A DNA stretch of 6,265 bases from Verrucomicrobiales bacterium (GTDB taxonomy: Bacteria > Verrucomicrobiota > Verrucomicrobiia > Verrucomicrobiales > DEV007): assembly GCA_007123695.1 (NCBI GenBank), contig SLGN01000588.1, positions 1-6,265 of the forward strand, written 5' to 3'. Below are positions 1 to 5,682 of this stretch, piece after piece (the first letter of the stretch is position 1; every line of letters begins with the position of its first letter). Position numbers and translations under genes: made by a program. Under the pieces are notes generated by a model, which saw only the letters and a list, made by a program, of their open reading frames with translations, was not told the DNA's origin and ran no database searches.

Positions 1-396
1 CCTCTCATCCATCCACTGATTATTGCTGATCTTGACGTCGATGTCGGCATTTGATGCAACGTAGTCAAGATTGAACTCTACTCTTACTCCGCCACCTCCA
101 AATAGTTTCCTCTTGCACGGACAGCACTTCCGGCTTGGAAAGCACCGCACTTTGCTGAAATATTCTTCTATTGCCCGTTTTGCATCGGTCTTCCACTTGT
201 CGATCATATCCTCTTCCCATCCTCCGGCAGTAAAGGTTTCGGTTTGTTTATCGTAGCTTCCAAAGCTTAACGTCCACGTCATCGTGACCCTAAGGGAGCA
301 TGCGGCTATATCAGTTTGGTATTCGATGAGTCCAAACTTATCTGTCACGTTTAGGGGCTGATTCTTAAAAGATCTGTAGATGTTTAATCCACCTCT
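1..396 (-). other. Variable C-terminal tip of the Rhs protein, possible toxin domain, AT-rich, incomplete
   Basis: This is the part of the frame after NRDPIGERGGLN, beginning with the usual post-core stretch (IYRSFKNQPLNVTDKFGL). I do not recognise the domain that follows. Visible features are a predicted strand (SLRVTMTWTLSFGSY), a helix rich in Trp and charged residues (GWEEDMIDKWKTDAKRAIEE), a cysteine cluster (CFPSRKCCPC, four Cys in ten residues) that could bind a metal or form disulfides, and two more strands (GGVRVEFNLDY and NADIDVKI). G+C is about 47% in the first 120 bases against 65-72% in the genes to the right. A composition break after the core is typical of exchangeable Rhs tips. 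The end of the domain and any immunity gene would lie left of the window. Confidence 0.55.
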
Positions 397-1005
397 TTCA
401 CCAATCGGATCCCGGTTCGGCCACCTCCCCAGCCAAGGCACGTAGTATCTGAAGCCGTAATTGTAGTACCCCGTCTCCCCGTCCAGGAACTGCCCGTGGA
501 ACCCGAAGCTCCAGCCGAACGCGCTCCCCTCCCGCGCCGACCAGTCCGGCGCCATGACCTCGCGCAGGCCGAAGGCCGTCCAGCCGTAGCGCTCCACCAC
601 GCTGCCCTCCCGGTCCACGACGGCGATGGGATCGAAGTAGTCCATCAGGCAATAGAGCCGCTCGTCGAGAACCCCGTCCCCGTCGGCGTCCCGGTCGCGC
701 AATATCAGCTCGTCGCGGTGGCCGGGCCTCGCGCCCCAGACGTACTGGCAAAGCACCCGCTCGGGCTCCGCGGACTCCGCCAGGGCCAGCAGCCCCGGCG
801 TGACCGGCAGGGCGGCCGCCTTTCCGCCGCCTGCATCCCCGCCAGCAGCCAGGGCGTCCCAACTCCACGAATTCGAATGCCAGCTCGACGAAGAGTAGTG
901 CCAGCTCGAGGACGACGAGCTCGAGGACGAACTCAAGGACGAGTGCGAACTCGAGGAGTGCCAACTGCTGGAGTGCCAGCTCGAGGAACTCCCCTGGCAG
1001 GGGCC
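1..1005 (-). CDS. Rhs-core protein fragment with variable C-terminal tip (open at left edge, no clear start)
   Basis: Triplets read on the minus strand from 1005 to 1 contain no stop (335 codons), and the frame is the same as the LamG ORF that ends at the TGA just upstream. In order it encodes a Ser/Trp/His tract (859-990), a linker, QYVWGARPGHRDELILRDRD, the Asp-rich stretch DADGDGVLDERLY, a YD-like unit (VVERYGWTAFG), and the Rhs-associated core (GYYNYGFRYYVPWLGRW followed by PNRDPIG, about 400-480). A tip of more than 130 residues then runs off the left edge. In Rhs/polymorphic toxins the core marks the boundary after which a variable, often toxic domain is delivered. The long YD-repeat body that normally precedes the core is missing. 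The only internal ATGs are late (643-645 and within the core region), so this is either the 3' part of a gene split by the TGA, an orphan Rhs tip, or a pseudogene. The Rhs assignment is firm; whether it is expressed is unknown. Confidence 0.72.
859..990 (-). repeat. Ser/Trp/His-rich coding tract 2
   Basis: On the minus strand this reads almost entirely Ser with Trp and His, as blocks of SSSSWH, SSSWH and a run of ten Ser, ending HSNSWSWD. Serine codons are mixed (TCG, AGC, TCC, AGT), so it is not a simple triplet slippage run. It lies just downstream of the in-frame TGA and leads into the Rhs part. It looks like a low-complexity linker. It shares an identical 20-bp segment with tract 1. Confidence 0.7.
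968..987. repeat. 20-bp direct repeat, copy 1 (copy 2 at 1175-1194)
   Basis: CTGGAGTGCCAGCTCGAGGA occurs identically at 968-987 and 1175-1194. The copies are 207 bp apart, which is exactly 69 codons, and have the same codon phase (minus-strand coding of SSSSWHSS-type sequence). Both copies are preceded at a short distance by CCAACTGCTG, with a 6-bp length difference. The in-frame TGA at 1006-1008 lies between the copies. Confidence 0.85.
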
Positions 1006-1008
1006 TCA
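1006..1008 (-). other. In-frame TGA splitting the LamG and Rhs halves, with adjacent hairpin at 991-1003
   Basis: The LamG ORF ends FWHAAQQQ then TGA, and the same frame continues GPCQGSSSSWH and stays open for 335 codons. Two bases after the TGA the message can form a 5-bp hairpin, CCCCT-GCC-AGGGG (991-1003). Loss of function by a point mutation, tolerated readthrough, or a sequencing error in repetitive DNA would all give this picture. Confidence 0.7.
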
Positions 1009-1647
1009 CTGCTGCTGCGCGGCGTGCCAGAACAGCCCCGCCCAGCCGTTGTAGAGCGCGGAGCGCCAGCCGGCCCCGAGCGCCTCGTTGAACACCGCGA
1101 TCTCGTCGACGAGGCCCTCGTAGTACTGCGGGATGCCGGGGGCGGAGGCCGAAAGGGCGAACCAACTGCTGCTGCTGGAGTGCCAGCTCGAGGAGTGGTG
1201 GCTCGACGAGGGGTAGTAGGACGAGGACGAGGAGGATTGGGGGACCTCCAGCCCGATGCGCACGACGCCGTTGACCACCCGCGCGGCCTGGCCGCTGGCG
1301 AGGGCCTCGGTCTCCGGGGTGCCGCCGTTGAGGGCGAGCCCGATCTCCTCGCCCGGCTCGATCCAGAACAGGGCGTGGTACCAGTTGGCGGTGGAAAAGC
1401 TCTGGCCGACCTCCACGCTCTTGTCCCAGGCCCCGCCGCCGGTGTTGCTGGCGACGCGGAACACGAGCCGGTCGGACTCCAGCAGCTCGTACTCCCCGGC
1501 CTTGGTGACAATGGCTCGGGCCTTGTCGGGCAGGCCCGTTCCCGCGCTCGGCTGGAGGGAGCGGCGGCTGGATTCGGGAGCGAGGAGGAGGCGCAGCCAG
1601 AAGGGCCATGCTCCCAAAGAAGGGGCTGGGTGAGGGCGCCGCGACAT
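1006..1647 (-). CDS. LamG-like (concanavalin-fold) domain protein, probable 5' part of the split Rhs gene
   Basis: This ORF has 213 codons and starts with ATG at 1645-1647; a stop in the same frame at 1657-1659 fixes the furthest possible start. Residues about 43-135 resemble the first half of bacterial LamG/jellyroll domains (AIVTKAGEYELL, then SFSTANWYHALFWIEPGEEIGLALNGG). After the Ser/Trp/His tract (138-162) comes the hallmark second part, YYEGLVDEIAVFNEAL (175-190). Such domains bind carbohydrate or act as surface modules and are often found in large secreted or YD-repeat proteins. The N-terminus (RPHPAPSLGAWPFWLRLLL) is slightly hydrophobic but is not a convincing signal peptide. A promoter candidate sits directly before the ATG and no Shine-Dalgarno sequence is visible. 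It ends at the in-frame TGA, beyond which the frame goes on as an Rhs core. It could be a separate short protein, but the shared frame and matching Ser tracts favour one original gene. Confidence 0.6.
   Translation of the reverse strand: MSRRPHPAPSLGAWPFWLRLLLAPESSRRSLQPSAGTGLPDKARAIVTKAGEYELLESDRLVFRVASNTGGGAWDKSVEVGQSFSTANWYHALFWIEPGEEIGLALNGGTPETEALASGQAARVVNGVVRIGLEVPQSSSSSSYYPSSSHHSSSWHSSSSSWFALSASAPGIPQYYEGLVDEIAVFNEALGAGWRSALYNGWAGLFWHAAQQQ
1162..1236 (-). repeat. Ser/Trp/His-rich coding tract 1, inside the LamG-like domain
   Basis: This encodes residues 138-162 of the LamG ORF: a run of Ser with YYP, HH and WH interruptions (SSSSSSYYPSSSHH, then SSSWHSSSSSW). It sits where a LamG domain normally has a loop before the (Y)YEGLVDEIAVFN strand, so it is best read as a loop expansion. 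It has the same composition as tract 2. Confidence 0.65.
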
Positions 1648-1653
1648 GGTGTC

Positions 1654-1683
1654 AGGCTACACGGATCCGGGCGGGCGAGTCAA
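1654..1683 (-). promoter_or_regulatory. Sigma70-type promoter candidate for the LamG/Rhs locus
   Basis: On the minus strand, TTGACT (1678-1683) and TAGCCT (1654-1659) are separated by 18 bp. Six bases after the -10 comes the ATG at 1647, which places the predicted +1 on the A of the start codon, so the transcript would be leaderless or nearly so. TTGACT matches 5 of 6 consensus bases; TAGCCT matches 3 of 6. Confidence 0.42.
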
Positions 1684-1810
1684 GACGGATTCTTGCAGGG
1701 TTGGCGAATCGGGCGGACCGGACGCCGGATGAAATCCCGGGCCTTCGGGGGGATCGTGCTTTCTGCAAGGGGAGGGCGAATGCCGGGTGCTTCTCCGCAG
1801 CGATCGGCGC

Positions 1811-1838
1811 CGGGCGTCGTCGATTGCTGCGACGCCCG
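1811..1838. terminator. GC hairpin after the helicase gene (second of two)
   Basis: CGGGCGTCG (1811-1819) and CGACGCCCG (1830-1838) form a perfect 9-bp stem with a 10-base loop. It lies in the 230-bp gap between the helicase stop and the LamG/Rhs promoter. There is no T-run after it on the minus strand, so it is not a canonical intrinsic terminator. It may be a U-less terminator or an mRNA 3'-end stabiliser. Confidence 0.4.
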
Positions 1839-1849
1839 AATTCCTCGGT

Positions 1850-1877
1850 CCCCGGCGCCGCTCGCCGCTCGCCGGGG
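1850..1877. terminator. GC hairpin after the helicase gene (first of two)
   Basis: CCCCGGCG (1850-1857) and CGCCGGGG (1870-1877) form a perfect 8-bp stem with a 12-base loop, 11 bp past the helicase stop codon. No T-tract follows on the minus strand. With the neighbouring hairpin it makes a tandem pair, which fits a 3' end of the upstream transcript better than chance structure, though G+C-rich DNA forms hairpins easily. Confidence 0.42.
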
Positions 1878-1888
1878 TTCGGCCGGCG

Positions 1889-3910
1889 CTACCAGCCGGT
1901 GCCGATGTTCCATTCCTCCATCAGCTCCAGAGGGATCTCGTCGAGGAAGCGGGAGGGGCGCTGCACGACATCGCCGCTGAAGGAGCCGTGCCAGAACAGG
2001 GGGTAGGTCAGGTAGAGCTCGTCCTTGGCGCGGGTCACGGCGACGTAGAAGAGGCGGCGCTCCTCCTCCAGGCCGCTCTGGTCTTCGTCGTCGTTCTCGA
2101 CGACCCGGTTGTTGGGGAACATCCCGTCGGCAAGCCAGACGCAGAAGACCACCTTCCACTCCAGCCCCTTGGCCTGGTGGACGGAGCTGAGGCAGACGGA
2201 TTCCTTGTCGGGCCGGGCCGCGGCGGCGTCGACCGCGTCCTGTCCGGCGAGCAGGCTGAGCTGGCTGAGGAATTCGCCGAGCTCGTCGAAGCCCTCGGCG
2301 TAGCGCTCGAGCTGGAGGAGGTCCTGCCGCCGGTTCTCGTAGTTGGTGAACTTGGCCTTCATGTAGTCCTCGTAGACGCCGCCGAGGATGGAGGGCATCA
2401 TCGCGGCGGGGGGGCGGGGCATGCCGCCCTCGTCGACGAGCTCGTCGAGGGTGTAGGCGAACTGCTCCCAGGCCGGTCTGGCCTTGGCGGCGACTTTGAA
2501 TCCGAGCAGGGCCCCGGAGAAGTTCGCGACCGTCCCGGCCGAGGAGAGGCCGCAGGCGAGCCATTCCCGCCAGAGATTGTCCGCGCCGCGCTGCCCGACG
2601 CCCGGCAGCATGCGCACGAGGCGCTTGAAGGCGACCTCGTCGCGGCGGTTGAGGACGAACTTCATGAAGGCGGCCGCGTCCTTGATGTGGGCCTGTTCGA
2701 AGAAGCGCAGTCCGCTCGTGATGACGAAGGGGATGCCGCGCTTGGTCAGCTCGAGCTGGATCTCCATGGCGTGGAAATGGGCGCGGTAGAGCACCGCGAT
2801 CTCGTCGAGCTCGATGCCGTCGTCGCGCAGCTCGAGGATGCGCTGGGCGACGAAGGCGGCCTGGGTGCCGGGGTCCTGCATCGGGACGAGCGCCGGCAGG
2901 GATTCGCGCTGGTCCCTGGCGGGGGCGAGGTCCTTGCGGAACTGCTTGGTGTTCGGGGCGATGGCGGCGTTGGCGAGGGTGAGGATCTCGGGCACCGAGC
3001 GGTAGTTCGTCTCGATGACGTATTTGCGGGCGCCTTCGTAGCGTTCCGGAAAATCGAGGATGTTGGTGAAGTCGGCGCCGCGCCACGAGTAGATCGACTG
3101 GGCGTCGTCGCCGACGACCATGACGTTGTTCTGCGGGGCGGAGAGCAGATCGATGAACTCGGCCTGGATGAGGTTGGTGTCCTGGTATTCGTCGACGAGG
3201 ATCCATTCGAACTGACGCTGGTAGAGCCCGAGCAGGTCGGGCCGCTCGCGGAAGAGGCGGAGGGGCTTTTCGAGGAGGTCGTCGAAGTCCATCGAGTTGG
3301 TCTCCCGCTTCTTCCGCTCGTAGGCCTCCTGGAGCGATTCGATCTGGGGGACGAGGTGGCGGAAGTAGGGGTAGCGCCGCTCGACGAGGTCGGCGACGGC
3401 TTCGCCGGTGTTGACCGAGAGGCTGAAGATGTCGCCGAGGACTTCCGGCTTGGGGAAGCGCATCGCCTTGGTGTCGATCCCGGCCGAGGCGACGGCGCCC
3501 GAGAGGAGTTCCTTCTGGTCCTCCCGGTCCATGATGGTGAAGCCCGCATCCCAGCCGATCTCGCGGGCCTGGCGGCGCAGGATGCGGTTCCCGACCGAGT
3601 GGAAGGTGCCGCCCCAGAGGTCGCGCAGGTCGAAGGGGACGAGTTCGGAGACGCGCTCGAGCATCTCGCGGGCGGCCTTGTTGGTGAAGGTCAGCAGCAG
3701 GATGTTGCCGGGGGCGACGCCGTTGTCGAGGAGGTAGGCGACGCGGTAGGTGAGCGTGCGCGTCTTGCCGCTGCCGGCCCCGGCGATGACGAGGGCCGGC
3801 CCCGGCGGGGCGGTCACGGCGGCGAACTGCTTCTCGTTGAGCTCGGCGGCGTAGTCGATTTTCGATTTCGCGTCCTGGGGAACGCGCTTCACAGTGTAGT
3901 CACGGGCCAT
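1889..3910 (-). CDS. Superfamily 1A DNA helicase, Rep/UvrD/PcrA family
   Basis: This is an ATP-dependent 3'-5' DNA translocase/helicase acting on replication forks or repair intermediates in the cytoplasm. The protein has 673 residues and all SF1A motifs: Q-motif region (LNEKQFAAV, 24-32), Walker A AGAGSGKT (43-50), motif Ia LLLTFTNKAAREML (71-84), GTFHS (101-105), motif II LVDEYQDTN (238-246), motif III VVGDDAQSIYSWRGAD (265-280), motif IV ETNYRSVPEIL (300-310), motif V SSVHQAKGLEWKVVF (575-589) and motif VI EERRLFYVAVTRAKDEL. It ends about 40 residues after motif VI, so it lacks the extra C-terminal tail of UvrD and PcrA and is close to Rep in length. This does not settle orthology, so no symbol is given. 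The ATG at 3908-3910 is chosen because it precedes the conserved N-terminus and lies just after the upstream gene. No Shine-Dalgarno is seen. It is 65 bp downstream of the PIN-PhoH gene. Confidence 0.95.
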   Translation of the reverse strand: MARDYTVKRVPQDAKSKIDYAAELNEKQFAAVTAPPGPALVIAGAGSGKTRTLTYRVAYLLDNGVAPGNILLLTFTNKAAREMLERVSELVPFDLRDLWGGTFHSVGNRILRRQAREIGWDAGFTIMDREDQKELLSGAVASAGIDTKAMRFPKPEVLGDIFSLSVNTGEAVADLVERRYPYFRHLVPQIESLQEAYERKKRETNSMDFDDLLEKPLRLFRERPDLLGLYQRQFEWILVDEYQDTNLIQAEFIDLLSAPQNNVMVVGDDAQSIYSWRGADFTNILDFPERYEGARKYVIETNYRSVPEILTLANAAIAPNTKQFRKDLAPARDQRESLPALVPMQDPGTQAAFVAQRILELRDDGIELDEIAVLYRAHFHAMEIQLELTKRGIPFVITSGLRFFEQAHIKDAAAFMKFVLNRRDEVAFKRLVRMLPGVGQRGADNLWREWLACGLSSAGTVANFSGALLGFKVAAKARPAWEQFAYTLDELVDEGGMPRPPAAMMPSILGGVYEDYMKAKFTNYENRRQDLLQLERYAEGFDELGEFLSQLSLLAGQDAVDAAAARPDKESVCLSSVHQAKGLEWKVVFCVWLADGMFPNNRVVENDDEDQSGLEEERRLFYVAVTRAKDELYLTYPLFWHGSFSGDVVQRPSRFLDEIPLELMEEWNIGTGW

Positions 3911-3919
3911 CTTCGGGGG

Positions 3920-3950
3920 AGTTTATGCCCCGTGCCCGGCCCTTGCGCAA
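3920..3950 (-). promoter_or_regulatory. Weak promoter candidate for the helicase gene
   Basis: In the 65-bp gap on the minus strand, TTGCGC (3945-3950) and TAAACT (3920-3925) are 19 bp apart, and the ATG follows nine bases after the -10. Matches to consensus are only 3 and 4 of 6 and the spacer is long. The gene may instead be cotranscribed with the PIN-PhoH gene. Confidence 0.22.
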
Positions 3951-3975
3951 ACGAAACGAGTCGTCGCCGCCGTCT

Positions 3976-5580
3976 TTACATCCTGCGGGCGGCGGCTTCC
4001 GCCAGCTCGCTGCGCTCGCCCCGCTCGAGAGTGACGTGCGCGGTGCACGCTTCGTCGCGGAGGCGCTCGCGAGTGTAAACAAGGCCATTGCTAAGTCGGT
4101 CCACATAAGGATTGTCGATCTGGGCTGGGTCGCCGACGAGGACGAGCTTCGACCCCCGCGCCATGCGGGTGACGATGGTCTTGGCCTCCAGCGGCGTGAG
4201 CTGCTGGGCCTCGTCGAGGATGAAGAAACGGTTGGGGATGGAGCGGCCGCGGATGTAGCAGAGGGCCTCGATCTCGATGAGGCCGGACTCGAGGAAGGGA
4301 TCGTAGCAGCGCCGCCCGCCGGCGGGGGCGGAGGGACCGGCGTCGCCGCCTTTTCGCCCGCCCCGCTGGGCCTGCTTGCGCTTCGCCGCGCCCTGCTCGG
4401 GGGCGAGGAGGAACTCGAGGGCGTCGTAGACGGGTTTGAGCCAGGGCTCGAGCTTTTCCTCGAGCGAGCCGGGGAGGAAGCCGAGGGTGTCGCCGAGGGG
4501 GATGACGGGCCGGCTCACGGTGACTCCGTTGTATTCCCCGTTGAAGGTGGCGTGGAGGGCCGAGGCGACGGCGAGAAGCGTCTTGCCGGTGCCGGCCGAG
4601 CCGTAGCAGGTCACGAGGGTGATCGCTGGGTTGAGCAAGGCGTCGAGGAAGCATTGCTGCCCGAGGTTGAGCGGGCGCAGGGGCGCGCCGCGCTCGATGC
4701 GGATGTGGTCGGGGATGTTGAGCCGGTGGAAACGTCCGTCGGCGCCGATGCGGGCGGGCATGGTGCGCTTTTCGCCCGCTTTGAGGAGGACGTATTCGTT
4801 GGGATGGCCTCTGCGGGCATGGGCGGGCAGTTCGAGCCCGCCGTTGCTGGCGAAGCGCTGCAAGTCGTTGGGCCGGACGTCGACGACGACGGGGGAGGCG
4901 GCGCCGACGCGGGCGGAATCGACCTTGTCGTTCTGGTAGTCCTCGCAGGGGATCCCGATGGCGTGGGCCTTGAGCTGCAAGTTCAGGTCCTTGGTGACGA
5001 GCACCGTGGGCGCCTTGTTCCTTTCCGAAATGAGACGGGTGCAGACGAGGATGCGGTTGTCGTTGGAGGCCTGCCCGGCGAAGACGGCGAGCAGTTCCTC
5101 GACCGCCGCGCTGCGCGTCGCCACCGAAGCGGGCTGCACGGGGACGAGCCGCACCGTGCCGCCGCTGCGGTTGGGGATGCCGACGGTGGCTTCCTCGGGA
5201 TGCTTCGAGAAAAGGGCGGCCAGCTTGCGGTGGACGCGGCGGGCGTTGGCGCCGCGTTCGGACTGCTCGTTCTTGAACTTGTCCAGCTCGCAGAGAACTT
5301 CGAGAGGGATGCAGACGTGGTTGTCGGCGAAGCGGTCGAGGCAGTCGGGATCGTGCAGCAGCACGTTGGTGTCGATGACGAAGTTCTTCCCGAGGGGCGA
5401 GGGGGCCCGGAGACCGTTGCCGTAGGCGGGCCGCCGCCGCCGTTCCGCACGCCGGGCGCGGCTGCCGGAGCTACGGAATCCATCCCGGGGTTCGGCCTCG
5501 GCAAACATCTCGGACTGGATGGTTCCGTCGTCGGCTTCGTAGGGGTCGGGAGCGCCGGTTTCGGAGGAGAAGTGGCTCAT
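3976..5580 (-). CDS. PIN-PhoH (PhoH2/YlaK-type) protein: PIN ribonuclease domain fused to PhoH ATPase
   Basis: The protein is 534 residues from the ATG at 5578-5580. A Ser/Arg-rich N-terminus (1-62) is followed by a PIN domain: FVIDTNVLLHDP (67-78, Asp70), PLEVLCELDKF (Glu94), NDNRIL (Asp174) and VTKDLNL (Asp198), so the acidic residues of the nuclease site look intact. The PhoH domain follows: Walker A GSAGTGKT (327-334), RGRSIPNRFFILDEAQQLTP (Walker B, Asp456-Glu457), LVGDPAQIDNPY (482-492), and the usual family ending LERGERSELAE. PhoH2 proteins of mycobacteria have been shown to unwind and cut RNA, so an RNA-processing role is inferred here. A basic low-complexity insert (about 393-424, KRKQAQRGGRKGG) interrupts the ATPase domain. 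A TTG at 5613 would add 11 residues; ATG is preferred, as neither has a Shine-Dalgarno. A promoter lies upstream. Confidence 0.93.
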   Translation of the reverse strand: MSHFSSETGAPDPYEADDGTIQSEMFAEAEPRDGFRSSGSRARRAERRRRPAYGNGLRAPSPLGKNFVIDTNVLLHDPDCLDRFADNHVCIPLEVLCELDKFKNEQSERGANARRVHRKLAALFSKHPEEATVGIPNRSGGTVRLVPVQPASVATRSAAVEELLAVFAGQASNDNRILVCTRLISERNKAPTVLVTKDLNLQLKAHAIGIPCEDYQNDKVDSARVGAASPVVVDVRPNDLQRFASNGGLELPAHARRGHPNEYVLLKAGEKRTMPARIGADGRFHRLNIPDHIRIERGAPLRPLNLGQQCFLDALLNPAITLVTCYGSAGTGKTLLAVASALHATFNGEYNGVTVSRPVIPLGDTLGFLPGSLEEKLEPWLKPVYDALEFLLAPEQGAAKRKQAQRGGRKGGDAGPSAPAGGRRCYDPFLESGLIEIEALCYIRGRSIPNRFFILDEAQQLTPLEAKTIVTRMARGSKLVLVGDPAQIDNPYVDRLSNGLVYTRERLRDEACTAHVTLERGERSELAEAAARRM

Positions 5581-5613
5581 TCGTGGGGGGAGATCGGCGC
5601 GGAGCGGGGACAA

Positions 5614-5633
5614 GAGGGCGAATAGCAGCCCTC
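5614..5633 (-). promoter_or_regulatory. Hairpin at the start of the predicted PIN-PhoH leader
   Basis: GAGGGC and GCCCTC (5628-5633 and 5614-5619) form a perfect 6-bp stem with an 8-base loop. The stem begins one base after the +1 (5634) predicted from the promoter, so it would cap the 5' end of a leader of about 54 bases. It could protect the mRNA or act in regulation. It may also be chance. Confidence 0.33.
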
Positions 5634-5640
5634 GCGCCAG

Positions 5641-5669
5641 ATTCTGGCCAAAATGCTTCGGATTGTCAA
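5641..5669 (-). promoter_or_regulatory. Sigma70-type promoter for the PIN-PhoH gene
   Basis: On the minus strand, a perfect -35 TTGACA (5664-5669) and CAGAAT (5641-5646, 4 of 6) are separated by the optimal 17 bp. The -35 begins 13 bp after the stop codon of the phosphatase gene, in a locally AT-rich gap. The predicted +1 is near 5634. This is the best promoter match in the window. Confidence 0.6.
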
Positions 5670-5682
5670 AGTTTTCGGGAAA

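Noticed and set aside
71..256. 61-codon plus-strand ORF starting MNSTLTPPPP
   Set aside because: It is antisense to the Rhs tip, with no family resemblance and no ribosome-binding site. An immunity gene would be expected downstream on the minus strand, outside the window.
991..1008. TGA read as selenocysteine
   Set aside because: The downstream hairpin starts only two bases after the TGA and has a three-base loop, too close and too small for a bacterial selenocysteine insertion element. The upstream residues (QQQ) are not a redox motif.
398..1609. 403-codon minus-strand frame and 494-codon plus-strand frame (496-1980) over the LamG/Rhs region
   Set aside because: Both give Arg/Leu/Ala-rich translations, while the third frame gives coherent LamG, Ser-tract and Rhs-core sequence.
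1736..1757. ATCCC/GGGAT inverted repeat as an intrinsic terminator
   Set aside because: The stem is only 5 bp and is followed on the minus strand by TTTC only. It is too weak to support.
1680..1888. A small gene in the helicase-LamG gap
   Set aside because: The minus-strand frame running through it is the tail of a shadow frame of the helicase. The gap holds only the hairpins and the promoter candidate.
1787..4078. 763-codon open frame on the plus strand
   Set aside because: It lies antisense to the helicase gene, which has every SF1 motif. The translation is a G/V/D/E-rich shadow produced by high G+C and low stop frequency.
3925..5625. 566-codon open frame on the plus strand
   Set aside because: It is antisense to the PIN-PhoH gene, with no recognisable motif and low-complexity V/G/A/D composition.
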